A stretch of 64,000 nt of DNA from Calothrix sp. PCC 7716 (GCF_019977735.1 NZ_AP025018.1:11288580-11352579), one strand, 5' to 3'. Counted from the stretch's first letter, positions 1 to 7,789 are shown. Notes: a model not told the origin generated them from the letters alone. Translations and numbers: made by a program.

Positions 1-2
1 AC

Positions 3-227
3 GTTGCTATTACTTTTACCTCGAATAACAATTTTAATACAAGTGTTAACACTCCTCTAACTGGAAGTAACAGCGCTGCGGCTGGTGCTAAGGGTGATGC
101 AATCAACAATACTCATATTCCTACCTACTCTTTCACAAAGGCTGATACTCTTGCTGTTACTGAGTATCTTGGTGGTTCATTCTCTGGTAGCACCTCTGCT
201 GCTGTAATCAACTTTATTGGTCGCTAG
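3..227 (+). CDS. C-terminal part of an Ala/Thr/Ser-rich small secreted-peptide-like protein (5' end outside window)
   Basis: An open frame enters from the left edge and stops at TAG 225-227, giving about 74 residues. The composition is low-complexity (Thr, Asn, Ser, Ala, Gly), with no Cys and no transmembrane segment. Near its start it reads ITFTSNNNFNTSV, close to the C-terminal ISFTSSNNFVTQV of the protein at 444-791. The two are therefore probably tandem relatives, this one with an extra C-terminal stretch of about 55 residues. It lies in the same orientation as the microviridin precursor and its companions. The leader is off-window, so membership in the leader-peptide family is inferred from this C-terminal match. 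Function unknown. Confidence 0.55.
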   Translation, partial: VAITFTSNNNFNTSVNTPLTGSNSAAAGAKGDAINNTHIPTYSFTKADTLAVTEYLGGSFSGSTSAAVINFIGR

Positions 228-443
228 TTTCAAGCAGGTTTTGGGGGCAATAAGCTCCCAAAGCTGCAAAAGAAAAACCTCATTATTACCAGTGATGAAA
301 ATTTTATGTTATTTAATTTTGGTGAGCAATATGACTAATTTTTGAAAAATTACTTAAGTATTAATATTATTCAATACATTCAAAAAATAGTTATTATTTT
401 ATTAACGATAAAATAAACATTTTTGTCGATTTGTGAGGTGTTT

Positions 444-791
444 GTGAAAAATAGATTAATTATAGATAACTTAAGTTATTTAGATAGTTTAGTAGATACT
501 AATAAGATCATAGCTGGTCAGGCTCAAGCGGCAACTTTTACTTTAACAACTGTAGGTAATGGACATGCAACATCTGGTGCGGCAGCAATTGCTCTTGGTA
601 ACACTACTTCTACTAACACTCAAACTTTAGCAAGGGTTCTATTTTATGGTGATGTTAACATTAGTTTAGCTGATGCAAGAGCTAGAGGCATTGCAACTAC
701 TGGAAGCAATATTGCTGCTTCTTCAAGTCTTAGTACTTCTACTTGTATTTCTTTCACTAGTTCAAATAACTTTGTAACTCAAGTAGGATAA
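444..791 (+). CDS. Small leader-bearing Ala/Thr-rich peptide, candidate precursor
   Basis: I chose GTG 444 (115 residues) rather than TTG 423. From GTG the N-terminus reads like its neighbours: a hydrophobic NLSYLDSL segment, then NKIIAG in place of the double glycine, and GAGGTG lies just upstream. The FC(E/D) triplet of the sister peptides is replaced by YLD here. The body alternates small residues (pattern A-x-A-x-A) and aligns with the minus-strand protein at 4784-5104: A(L/I)G(N/D), then TN, then V-x-IS-x-A-x-A. This suggests a beta-rich or repetitive fold. The single Cys is near the C-terminus. Possible roles are an exported structural peptide or an uncharacterised RiPP precursor; nothing here proves modification. 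Confidence 0.6.
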   Translation: MKNRLIIDNLSYLDSLVDTNKIIAGQAQAATFTLTTVGNGHATSGAAAIALGNTTSTNTQTLARVLFYGDVNISLADARARGIATTGSNIAASSSLSTSTCISFTSSNNFVTQVG

Positions 792-832
792 TAGGCAAAA
801 CTAAGTTTCATTTGTATTAAATGAGGTGTTAT

Positions 833-1144
833 ATGGCTAAATTTGTGATTTCCGATTTAAGCTTTTGTGAAATAGCAACTCCAGAAAATATTAAAGTTGC
901 TGGTGGATTTAATTTTTCTACTTTGACTAATTTAAATCCAGGCTCTTTGTTCGGTTACTTGGACATTTTTTTTGAACCTGTGTCATCTACAGAAGTAGAC
1001 GATTTTGTTGTAACAAAGCTTGAAAATAATTCTAATAATGAGTCTGGAATTATAGTCTCTAGTAAAGACGGCAAAAGTCTTTCTGGTTTAATAGTAGGAC
1101 ATAACTATAAGTCAGCTTTCTCATCAAGCTTTTACTACTCTTAG
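833..1144 (+). CDS. Small Gly-Gly-leader peptide, candidate precursor (family A)
   Basis: ATG 833 follows GAGGTG with a 5-nt spacer, so it is preferred to the upstream ATG 821 whose first codons are the ribosome site itself. The product has 103 residues. Its leader has the local signature LSFCEI followed about ten residues later by VAGG. The C-terminal end reads GLIVGHNYKSAFSSSF, which matches GVIVGKNFVSSFASSI in the peptide at 2100-2369, so the two are paralogues with a conserved tail. A perfect terminator hairpin follows. The leader type is like that of peptides cut by C39 peptidase transporters, which is family knowledge; no such transporter is in the window. Function unknown. Confidence 0.65.
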   Translation: MAKFVISDLSFCEIATPENIKVAGGFNFSTLTNLNPGSLFGYLDIFFEPVSSTEVDDFVVTKLENNSNNESGIIVSSKDGKSLSGLIVGHNYKSAFSSSFYYS

Positions 1145-1153
1145 TTTTCAATG

Positions 1154-1181
1154 CGTAATATTTTTAAAATATTACGTTTTT
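1154..1181 (+). terminator. Intrinsic-terminator-like hairpin
   Basis: A perfect 23-nt inverted repeat (arms CGTAATATTTT and AAAATATTACG) lies ten bases after the stop of the 833-1144 gene and runs into a T tract. It probably ends that transcript. Confidence 0.6.
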
Positions 1182-1323
1182 AAAGGCAATTATTTGACTG
1201 ATATAATAACTTAAAACACACTTAAAAGTAGTTATGAATTAGTCAAATAATTTCTTTTGTCAGGGTTGCTCTAGTTGTTGATTTTTCATTTTTGTTATAT
1301 TTTATATACACTGAGGTTTTGGT

Positions 1324-1521
1324 ATGAAAGGATTACAAATGTTGGACTTGAATTTTTGTGAAGTGATAGTAGATGAAGAAGCTAATATTAGAGGTGGATG
1401 GAGAACTATTGATGTAAATCAATATCCTGTGTTACTCAAAGCAAATCTTCCTACTCGTCCACCAAAAGAAGTTGAAGATTTAATAGCTCAACTTAAATTA
1501 CTTTACGGCAGAAATCATTAA
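1324..1521 (+). CDS. Short leader peptide of 65 residues, candidate precursor
   Basis: ATG 1324 lies eight bases after GAGG. A second ATG at 1339 would start at MLDLNFCEV and is possible. The leader has the shared signature: LNFCEV, an acidic stretch, then NIRGG at residues 22-26. After the GG the core is about 40 residues, rich in Pro and Lys/Arg (LPTRPPKEVEDL), with no Cys, and unlike the other cores in this cluster. It sits alone between two terminator-like hairpins, so it probably has its own transcript. No function recognised. Confidence 0.6.
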   Translation: MKGLQMLDLNFCEVIVDEEANIRGGWRTIDVNQYPVLLKANLPTRPPKEVEDLIAQLKLLYGRNH

Positions 1522-1553
1522 ATTTTCGCTTATTTTGCTTTCCAAACATGAAG

Positions 1554-1590
1554 CTAGAGAAAAGAAAATATGTAACTTTTCTCTAGTTTT
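1554..1590 (+). terminator. Intrinsic terminator hairpin
   Basis: Perfect 11-bp stem (CTAGAGAAAAG at 1554-1564, CTTTTCTCTAG at 1576-1586) followed by TTTT. It is placed 32 bases after the stop of the 65-residue peptide and separates it from the microviridin precursor transcript. Confidence 0.7.
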
Positions 1591-1728
1591 ACTAATTATG
1601 ATTTATTTGAAATCAAAAGTGTAATATTTATTTTAGCATCTTTTTCATGTTTTATGCTCAATATTTATAAGCATAAAATTGTGCATAACGTGGAGAGATT
1701 CAATCTAGTTAACAAGGAGCTTAATATT

Positions 1729-2058
1729 ATGTCAAATCAAAATGAACAAGCAGTACCATTCTTCGCACGCTACTTAGAAGGACAATTTTGTGAAGATTTA
1801 TCAGAAGAAGAAATAAGTGAGGTGCAAGGAGGTTTGAGATATGCCGCTCCAACAAAGAAGTTTCCTCCCGAAATTCCAGATGGAATAGTTACGACCTTAA
1901 AATATCCCTCTGACCGTGAAGATGGTTTTCCCATTCATCCTCCAGTCACTAAAAAGTACCCATCAGACCATGAAGAATATGCTGTCACCCAAAAGTATCC
2001 ATCAGATGGTGACGATTTTATTGCTACGACACCAATACACGTAAACGAAATACAGTAA
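1729..2058 (+). CDS. mdnA: Multi-core microviridin precursor peptide
   Basis: Start ATG 1729 has AAGGAG 11 bases upstream; the longer frame from 1654 has no such site. The product has 109 residues. Residues 10-16 are PFFARYL, the leader helix motif that microviridin ATP-grasp enzymes bind. A second leader block FCE (20-22) ... GG (34-35) matches the neighbouring peptides. Three core copies follow: TLKYPSDRED (56-65), TKKYPSDHEE (74-83) and TQKYPSDGDD (87-96). Each keeps the Thr, Ser and Asp/Glu for the two ester bonds and the Lys for the amide bond. TKKFPPEIPD at 42-51 looks like a decayed fourth core. Microviridins are tricyclic serine-protease inhibitors; the protease target cannot be read with confidence. 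Confidence 0.93.
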   Translation: MSNQNEQAVPFFARYLEGQFCEDLSEEEISEVQGGLRYAAPTKKFPPEIPDGIVTTLKYPSDREDGFPIHPPVTKKYPSDHEEYAVTQKYPSDGDDFIATTPIHVNEIQ

Positions 2059-2099
2059 TTACTTTTGGATGATTATTGTACACTTTTAAGGGTTGTAAA

Positions 2100-2369
2100 A
2101 TGAGCAGATTAAAAGTTGTAAATTTGAGTTTTTTTGACATAATCAGAAAGGATGCTGACATCAAAGGTGGATTCAACAGAATTGTAAGACCTAGGTTTTC
2201 ATTATTTAGTATTATTCCACCTCGTTCAATCAATAATAACAGTATTGTTATTAGTCCGCAAGGATTGACCGTGACAACTTCAGCCGGTACAACTCGCGCG
2301 GGTGTGATTGTAGGTAAAAATTTTGTGTCCTCTTTTGCATCATCAATTTCGAGCATTTTCCCACGATAG
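2100..2369 (+). CDS. Small Gly-Gly-leader peptide, candidate precursor (family A)
   Basis: I chose ATG 2100 (89 residues) over TTG 2076 because it places the leader as in the sister peptides: NLSFFDII, then DADIKGG ending at residue 25. The Cys of the FC(E/D) signature is Phe here. The tail GVIVGKNFVSSFASSI matches the peptide at 833-1144. The core between is basic and aliphatic with no Cys. It lies 41 bases after the microviridin precursor and 80 bases before mdnB, so it may share the microviridin transcript. Whether MdnB/MdnC act on it is unknown; it has no KYPSD core. Confidence 0.6.
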   Translation: MSRLKVVNLSFFDIIRKDADIKGGFNRIVRPRFSLFSIIPPRSINNNSIVISPQGLTVTTSAGTTRAGVIVGKNFVSSFASSISSIFPR

Positions 2370-2383
2370 AAGTTTTATAAAGA

Positions 2384-2412
2384 CGTGATAAATTAGTCTA
2401 CTATTTATCACG
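2384..2412 (+). terminator. Stem-loop between precursor genes and mdnB
   Basis: Perfect 10-bp stem, CGTGATAAAT at 2384 and ATTTATCACG at 2403, not followed by a T run. It may be a weak terminator or processing site that lets the precursor mRNA outnumber the enzyme mRNA; that role is inferred. Confidence 0.45.
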
Positions 2413-2449
2413 CCCTTACTTCAGTAAAATAAGCTTTCTTTGTGTATGT

Positions 2450-3430
2450 ATGCATTTATTCCGTGACGTTGTTTTATTAATTACCCACAGTGGAGATTTC
2501 TTCACTATTGATAGAGTCGCGCAAGCCTTATTAAAAAGAGGAGCATTTCCATTTCGCTTAGACACTGATAAATTTCCGCAAGAAGTGCAATTAAAGGCAC
2601 ATTTAGGCGAATTTGGTAGCAACCACACCCTAAAATATGGTGATTACTCTATTAGTTCTGAGCGAGTGCAAGCTGTATGGATGCGTCGTATATGGCATCC
2701 TCAGTTGAGTGAATTAGCTCCACATTTTCGAGCAGCTTGTGTGAGAGAGTCTTTAGCAACCTTAGAAGGTTTCTGGGACAGTCTTAGGAATGTTCGCTGG
2801 GTGGATAATTTACAACGAATAAACGTTGCGGAAAACAAGCTTTACCAATTGAGGGTAGCACAAGAAGTTGGACTTGTGATTCCTCAAACTCTTGTTACAA
2901 ATCTTCCTGGAGAAGCACGGGAGTTTTTCCATATGGTAAAGGGTAAAATGGTCGCCAAGCTATTAACACCTCTTTCTTACAGTATGGAAGGCTCCTCTTT
3001 TTTCTTATATACTAGTGCTGTTCAAGAAAAAGATTTATTAGAAGCTGATTCACTGCGTTATTGTCCAATGGTTTTTCAAGAGCAAATACCCAAGCTGCGG
3101 GAACTAAGGGTAGTGTATGTGAATGAAAATCTTTTTGTCGGCGCCCTTGATGCATCAAAATATGAAAATAATACTGTAGACTGGCGCCATGCTTCCTCAG
3201 ATACTTGTGTATGGGAGTATCATGAGTTACCTGATGAAATAGCAATCCGCATTAAAATGTACATGTTAAGATTGGGACTAACCTTTGGAGCTTTTGATTT
3301 CATTCAAAAACCATCAGGAGAATATGTATTTTTAGAACTAAACCCCACAGGAGAATGGGGAATGTTAGAGCGAGATTTAGATTACCCAATTTCAGAAGCT
3401 ATTGCAGAAGCTCTACTTGCTAAGTGCTGA
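2450..3430 (+). CDS. mdnB: MdnB/MvdC-type ATP-grasp peptide cyclase (amide-bond forming)
   Basis: 326 residues, the usual size for RimK-like ATP-grasp microviridin maturases. The N-terminus (VVLLITHSGDFFTIDRVA) is that of the MvdC/MdnB branch, which closes the Lys-to-acid amide bond after the lactones are made. Visible ATP-grasp features are a central Lys-rich stretch (KGKMVAKLL), the LRELRVVYV strand, and the Mg-binding end VFLELNPTGEWGMLE. ATG 2450 lacks a clear ribosome site but fits the family N-terminus. mdnC follows after an STRR repeat, and the triple-core substrate lies 0.4 kb upstream. No acetyltransferase (MdnD) or ABC exporter (MdnE) was found inside the window. Confidence 0.9.
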   Translation: MHLFRDVVLLITHSGDFFTIDRVAQALLKRGAFPFRLDTDKFPQEVQLKAHLGEFGSNHTLKYGDYSISSERVQAVWMRRIWHPQLSELAPHFRAACVRESLATLEGFWDSLRNVRWVDNLQRINVAENKLYQLRVAQEVGLVIPQTLVTNLPGEAREFFHMVKGKMVAKLLTPLSYSMEGSSFFLYTSAVQEKDLLEADSLRYCPMVFQEQIPKLRELRVVYVNENLFVGALDASKYENNTVDWRHASSDTCVWEYHELPDEIAIRIKMYMLRLGLTFGAFDFIQKPSGEYVFLELNPTGEWGMLERDLDYPISEAIAEALLAKC

Positions 3431-3474
3431 GTAATGAGTGCTGAGTGCTGAGTGCTGAGTGCTGAGTAATGAGT
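3423..3474. repeat. STRR heptanucleotide repeat between mdnB and mdnC
   Basis: About seven tandem copies of a GAGTGCT/GAGTAAT heptamer. It begins in the last codons of mdnB and is followed by an AT-rich stretch of AAAATTCAAAATT type up to mdnC. It is the same heptamer family as at 15.6 kb and 46.4 kb. Confidence 0.85.
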
Positions 3475-3510
3475 CAAATTCAAAATCTAAAATTTAAAAT
3501 TCAAAATTAT

Positions 3511-4560
3511 ATGACTGTTTTAATAATCACCCATAGCCAAGATAACGAAAGCATTCCTTTAGTAATAAAAGCGGTAGAAGCTCAAGGAGAAAAAGCATTT
3601 CGTTTTGATACAGACAGATTTCCCACACAGTCGCATTTAGATGTATATTACAGCAATGGCTACGAACGTCAAATTTTAACAGTTGATGAATCAAGGTTAG
3701 ATTTGGCTGAGGTATCTGCGGTTTGGTATCGCCGCATTGCAATCGGCGCCAAAATCCCCACTAAAATGGAGACGCAATTTCGAGAAGCATCGATTGGTGA
3801 GTCCCGTGCAACCATTGGAGGTATGATTGCCAGTATTAGAGGATTTCATCTTGATGCTTTACCCAATATTCGTTTAGCTGACAACAAGCAGTTACAATTA
3901 CAAATAGCGCGCGAAGTTGGTTTGGAGACACCACGTACTCTAATTACCAACAACCCCTTAGCAGTTAAGGAGTTTTTTCAAGAGTGTGAGCAAGGTATGA
4001 TTACAAAGATGCTTTCTTCATTTGCTATTTATAATGAACAAGGTTCAGAGCAAGTTGTTTTCACAAATCCGGTTACTAAAGAAGACCTCGAACATCTTTA
4101 TGGGTTACGTTTCTGCCCAATGACATTTCAAGAGAAAGTGCCGAAAGCTTTAGAGCTAAGGACAATTGTTGTGGGCAAGCGTTTATTTACTGCTGCTGTT
4201 GACTCGCAACGAATGCAAAAAGCTAAATATGACTGGCGAAAACAGGGACTTGCTTTACTCAACTGTTGGGAACCTTATAACTTACCGTCAGATGTAGAGC
4301 AAAAGCTGCTTAAATTAATGGCTCACTTTGGCTTAAACTACGGCGCCATAGATATTATTGTTACACCCGATGGGCAACATGTATTTCTGGAGGTCAACCC
4401 AGTTGGAGAATTTTTCTGGTTGGAATGTTGTCCACCATACCTGCCTATTTCTGAAGCGATAGCAGAAGTACTGCTTACTGAAGGACAGCAAGCCAAACAA
4501 GAAAATTCTCAATTAAAAATTTTAAATTCAAAACTTAATTCCGCATCATATATTAAATAA
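3511..4560 (+). CDS. mdnC: MdnC/MvdD-type ATP-grasp peptide cyclase (ester-bond forming)
   Basis: ATG 3511 gives MTVLIITHSQDNESIPLV, the hallmark start of the MdnC/MvdD branch, which forms the two omega-ester bonds of microviridins. The frame is open from 3469, but that extra part is repeat sequence. The product has 349 residues. Visible features are FRFDTDRFP, WYRR, the LELRTIVVG strand, YDWRK and the metal-binding VFLEVNPVGEFFWLE. The family normally ends near ISEAIAEVL. Here about 27 more residues follow (from EGQQAKQ on), rich in Asn/Lys/Leu and apparently encoded by a dispersed AT-rich repeat. The tail is probably a neutral extension, which is an inference. Confidence 0.92.
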   Translation: MTVLIITHSQDNESIPLVIKAVEAQGEKAFRFDTDRFPTQSHLDVYYSNGYERQILTVDESRLDLAEVSAVWYRRIAIGAKIPTKMETQFREASIGESRATIGGMIASIRGFHLDALPNIRLADNKQLQLQIAREVGLETPRTLITNNPLAVKEFFQECEQGMITKMLSSFAIYNEQGSEQVVFTNPVTKEDLEHLYGLRFCPMTFQEKVPKALELRTIVVGKRLFTAAVDSQRMQKAKYDWRKQGLALLNCWEPYNLPSDVEQKLLKLMAHFGLNYGAIDIIVTPDGQHVFLEVNPVGEFFWLECCPPYLPISEAIAEVLLTEGQQAKQENSQLKILNSKLNSASYIK

Positions 4561-4689
4561 GGTAAAGCAGCTTGCACGCGATGTCCACAAATTATCACAG
4601 ATAATTATTCTCCATCTAAACAGCTACTTCAAGCAGTAAATCCTGTTTAATATTAAGGGACTTCTAAATAACAAAATTACACTCGCTGT

Positions 4690-4756
4690 CTTGTGGGGTA
4701 GGCATCCGAGCAAACGCCTAAATCCACTGGACGGGCAAGGATGCCCATCCCACAAG
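4690..4756. repeat. Dispersed inverted repeat, CTTGTGGG...CCCACAAG type
   Basis: Arms of 18 bases (4690-4707 and 4739-4756) pair with two mismatches around a 31-base loop. Related copies are near 17.7, 23.1, 35.2, 36.6 and 54.7 kb. This copy lies between the convergent mdnC and the minus-strand peptide gene and could work as a two-way terminator. Confidence 0.7.
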
Positions 4757-4783
4757 ATAGTTACTTTTTTATTTCAAATTTAA

Positions 4784-5104
4784 CTATTTATGAACAACGG
4801 TTACAGAAACGTCTTTACTTTTTGAACGAGATACTTCATCTTCTTCCCAAGCAATAGCAAATGCTACAGCTTTTGCCTTACTAATAATTACATTACGCTT
4901 TTCCATAACCACAACATCAGTTACTGCATTTGTATGAGAATTATCACCAATAGCTACAGCTAAAGCAACTGCGTAACCTGCACCTGGAGAAGTAGATGCA
5001 TCGGCATAGGTAGCAGTAGATACGCCACCGATAATTTTATTTTCATGTTCAATTGTATCACAAAATTCTAAATCAGAAATATTCATATATAATTGCATTT
5101 TCAT
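4784..5104 (-). CDS. Gly-Gly-leader Ala-rich peptide, candidate precursor
   Basis: ATG 5104 gives 106 residues; in-frame ATGs at 5098 and 5086 are also possible, the last giving MNISDLEFCDT directly. The leader signature LEFCD ... NKIIGG matches the plus-strand family. The body has runs of alternating Ala (GYAVALAVAIGD) and aligns with the 444-791 product, but ends in a charged segment (WEEDEVSRSKSK). It is the only member on the opposite strand and lies beyond mdnC. Function unknown; an exported peptide is inferred from the leader. Confidence 0.65.
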   Translation of the reverse strand: MKMQLYMNISDLEFCDTIEHENKIIGGVSTATYADASTSPGAGYAVALAVAIGDNSHTNAVTDVVVMEKRNVIISKAKAVAFAIAWEEDEVSRSKSKDVSVTVVHK

Positions 5105-5202
5105 CACAAATTAATGCTAATATTTTAGCATATTATTTAAACTAATATACGTAATTTATTCAACTATTGTGACTGGAAAAATATTGTGTATAAATAGTTT
5201 TA

Positions 5203-6018
5203 TTATAATTTTTTTATACTTGCTGTTTTGTTTTTTATTTTAAACGCTATACCAGTGGCAAAGGCTAAAAGTGAAACTAACATGTATGAAGGTTCAGGCA
5301 CTTGAACTAAAGCTCGATTTATGGTATGTGCTGATAAAGCTAATGTTGTGCGTTTTGTAAAAGAATATTCCGCAGAACCCCCTGAGACGAAACCTATAGC
5401 TGATTCTTGATTACCGCCAAAATTAAACCCGGCAACTGAATCATTTATCATCAGATTATCGCTTGCATCAAATATAATAAAATCATCATTCCTATTTGCA
5501 GCTAAGTATGATTCAAGAACAAAAAAATCTAAAAGCCGATTTTCACTAATATCGCGCAACTCAAATGCGATGTCTCCATAAGCCATTGCATCCTCTTTAT
5601 TTGAAATATCTATTGATGTAGCTAAGTTTAAAATTGCAGCAAAATCAAAAAAGAAAGGAGTATTTTCTTCAATATCGAAAATTGCTCTCAAGAAAGCTTT
5701 ACTTTCTGCCAAACCTATGTAATCTCTATCCCGACCTTGACCAAGACTTTGAGAATATGCTAACCCAATAGGCGCCTCAGTTTGAACAAGTGCAACAGCA
5801 TCACTAGCAGTCAAAACACTACCCCCTGCAAAAATCGATATTGCACTAGTATTTGCATCAGTCTGAGTTGCTACAGGACTTTGACTAAAATCAAATCTGA
5901 TTTCTCCACGAGAAAAAGAAAGAGTTGCAGCTAAACTTGGTGAAGTTGCTGATATAGTAGTAACTAGTAGGGGCGCCGCCAATATAAAGCGCTTGATATT
6001 CTGTAAATACCGTTTCAT
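5203..6018 (-). CDS. PEP-CTERM sorted exported protein
   Basis: 271 residues. A cleavable signal peptide is visible (basic MKRYLQNIKR, hydrophobic core, SLAA). The C-terminus has VPEPSYML, about 15 hydrophobic residues, and a basic tail: the PEP-CTERM signal recognised by exosortase, after which the protein goes to the surface or exopolysaccharide. The middle is beta-rich with no recognised catalytic domain. It is transcribed alone, with 239 bases without a clear gene upstream. Its link to the glycan genes at 49-64 kb is only functional reasoning. Confidence 0.8.
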   Translation of the reverse strand: MKRYLQNIKRFILAAPLLVTTISATSPSLAATLSFSRGEIRFDFSQSPVATQTDANTSAISIFAGGSVLTASDAVALVQTEAPIGLAYSQSLGQGRDRDYIGLAESKAFLRAIFDIEENTPFFFDFAAILNLATSIDISNKEDAMAYGDIAFELRDISENRLLDFFVLESYLAANRNDDFIIFDASDNLMINDSVAGFNFGGNQESAIGFVSGGSAEYSFTKRTTLALSAHTINRALVQVPEPSYMLVSLLAFATGIAFKIKNKTASIKKL

Positions 6019-6257
6019 CGATTCCTTTAATAGTAAAATTTAAGTCAAAAATTATACTGGGTAAATTCTATTAATTCACCCAACCCATAATCTCGAAGTT
6101 AAAAAATAAATATCGGTAGTATCACGTCCCTGCTACTACACAATGCTAAATAATAATGATACTGATATGGTGAAGTTACTGTAAAAAAATAGTAAATTTT
6201 ATACTTCGTTTTTTGAGAACGATGACAACTCTGCGTTTTTGTGGTCTAAAAATATAA

Positions 6258-7049
6258 TTAATTCTCGTGTTTTACAGCACTTTCATGCCACTTACTCAAT
6301 ATCGAATCGGATATAATACTCAAAGTGACAAATATTAAAACTCCCAAACCCGTAGTTAAAAACAACGCAGCAAACATACGTGGAATCTGAAGATTATAAC
6401 TAGAAATTAAAATACGATATGCTAAACCAGATGAGGCGCCACCTGTACCTGCAACAAATTCCGCAACAACGGCGCCTATCAATGATAAACCACCACTAAT
6501 TTTTAAACTACCCAAAAAGTAAGGCATTGCACTGGGTAAGCGCAGATATATTAAAGTTTGCCAAGGAGAAGCTCTATATAGTTGGAATAGATTAATTAAA
6601 TTCTTATCAGCACTTTTTAAACCGAGTGTAGTATTCGATACAATTGGGAAAAATGCGACAATCCAAGCGCAGACTACTAGCGCAGCAAAGGTATTGTTTT
6701 TTAGCCAAATAATTATTAATGGTGCAATAGCGACAATAGGTGTAGTTTGAAGAATGACTGCGTAGGGGAATAAACTTCTTTCAATCCACTTGCTTTGAGT
6801 AAATAGTACTGCTATTAATAAACCAGATATTGCCGCAGCGATAAAAGCTGAAATTGTGATTTGAAGTGTTATTAGTAATGATTGGAAAAGTTCGTTCCAG
6901 TCACGAACTAAAGTTTGTATTACGAGTATTGGGTCTGGGAGAATGTAGGGAGGTGTGTTTGTTACTTTTACTAGTACGTCCCACAGTATTAATACTAAAA
7001 TCCCTACGATTATAGGCGCCAATATATCGGCAGTTAGAATTTTTTTCAT
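6258..7049 (-). CDS. ABC transporter permease, SsuC/ThiX/NMT1-system type
   Basis: ATG 7049 overlaps the ATPase stop as ATGA, so it is preferred to the longer frame from 7082. 263 residues with about six hydrophobic segments. The BPD-transporter cytoplasmic loop is seen as LPSAMPYFLGSLKISGGLSL, the EAA-like motif that contacts the ATPase. It is the last gene of a three-gene operon (binding protein, ATPase, permease). The family carries sulfonates, nitrate, thiamine and riboflavin precursors or pyrimidines. The uracil-degradation genes 6-8 kb away make a pyrimidine-related substrate the best guess here, not proven. Confidence 0.85.
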   Translation of the reverse strand: MKKILTADILAPIIVGILVLILWDVLVKVTNTPPYILPDPILVIQTLVRDWNELFQSLLITLQITISAFIAAAISGLLIAVLFTQSKWIERSLFPYAVILQTTPIVAIAPLIIIWLKNNTFAALVVCAWIVAFFPIVSNTTLGLKSADKNLINLFQLYRASPWQTLIYLRLPSAMPYFLGSLKISGGLSLIGAVVAEFVAGTGGASSGLAYRILISSYNLQIPRMFAALFLTTGLGVLIFVTLSIISDSILSKWHESAVKHEN

Positions 7050-7789
7050 TTTACACGGAGATATTCGTTTATTGAGCGACAATATTTGTTATATTCTGTG
7101 GATGTTCTGAAGGATTCACTGCGTGGGTAGGGTGTATCTATGTTGATATCGGCAACTATATGTCCGGGACTGTTGCCCATTACTAGTACACGATTTGATA
7201 AATATACAGCTTCGTAGATATTATGTGTGACAAAAACTACTGTCCAATGATGTTGATGCCATAAATCTAGTAATTCTGTGTTGAGGTTGCTACGAGTAAT
7301 CTCATCCAAGGCGCCAAATGGCTCATCCATTAACAAAATATCAGGTTTTTGCACGAGCGCTCTAGCTATCGAGACTCGCATTTTCATTCCACCTGATAGC
7401 TGACGAGGATAGTTATTTTCAAACCCTTCTAACCCTACTCTTGCTATTGCTTGCTTAATTTGTACAAGTGCGTCCTTTTTTGGAACTCCTGCTAATTTTA
7501 GCGGTAAGTATACATTTTCGCTGACATTTGCCCAAGGCATTAAGGCAGCATCCTGAAAAACAAAAGACAGTTTTCGTTCTTTTAAATTTAACTCAACATT
7601 TCCAGAACTTGGAGTCCCAAGTCCAGCGATGATACGTAATACTGTACTTTTACCACAACCAGAGGCACCAACCAAGCTAACAAATTCTGACTGTTGAATA
7701 ACTAAATTTACATCCTCTAGAGCAACAGTACCATTAGCATAGACTTTACTAACATGATTCAGAATTATATCAGGAGTATTTTCTATCAT
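7046..7789 (-). CDS. ABC transporter ATP-binding protein, SsuB/TauB-like
   Basis: 247 residues. Walker A GASGCGKST, Q-loop FVFQDAALMPW, signature LSGGMKMRVSIARAL, Walker B ILLMDEPFGALDE and switch His FVTHN are all intact. The start overlaps the binding-protein stop as ATGA, and the stop overlaps the permease start in the same way. Three genes are therefore translationally coupled. It belongs to the nitrate/sulfonate/taurine ATPase family and energises import by the adjacent permease. Confidence 0.9.
   Translation of the reverse strand: MIENTPDIILNHVSKVYANGTVALEDVNLVIQQSEFVSLVGASGCGKSTVLRIIAGLGTPSSGNVELNLKERKLSFVFQDAALMPWANVSENVYLPLKLAGVPKKDALVQIKQAIARVGLEGFENNYPRQLSGGMKMRVSIARALVQKPDILLMDEPFGALDEITRSNLNTELLDLWHQHHWTVVFVTHNIYEAVYLSNRVLVMGNSPGHIVADINIDTPYPRSESFRTSTEYNKYCRSINEYLRVK

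Noticed and set aside
2024-2356. Minus-strand 110-codon frame opposite the peptide at 2100
   Set aside because: It is the antisense shadow of a leader peptide with clear family features; no leader, start site or family.
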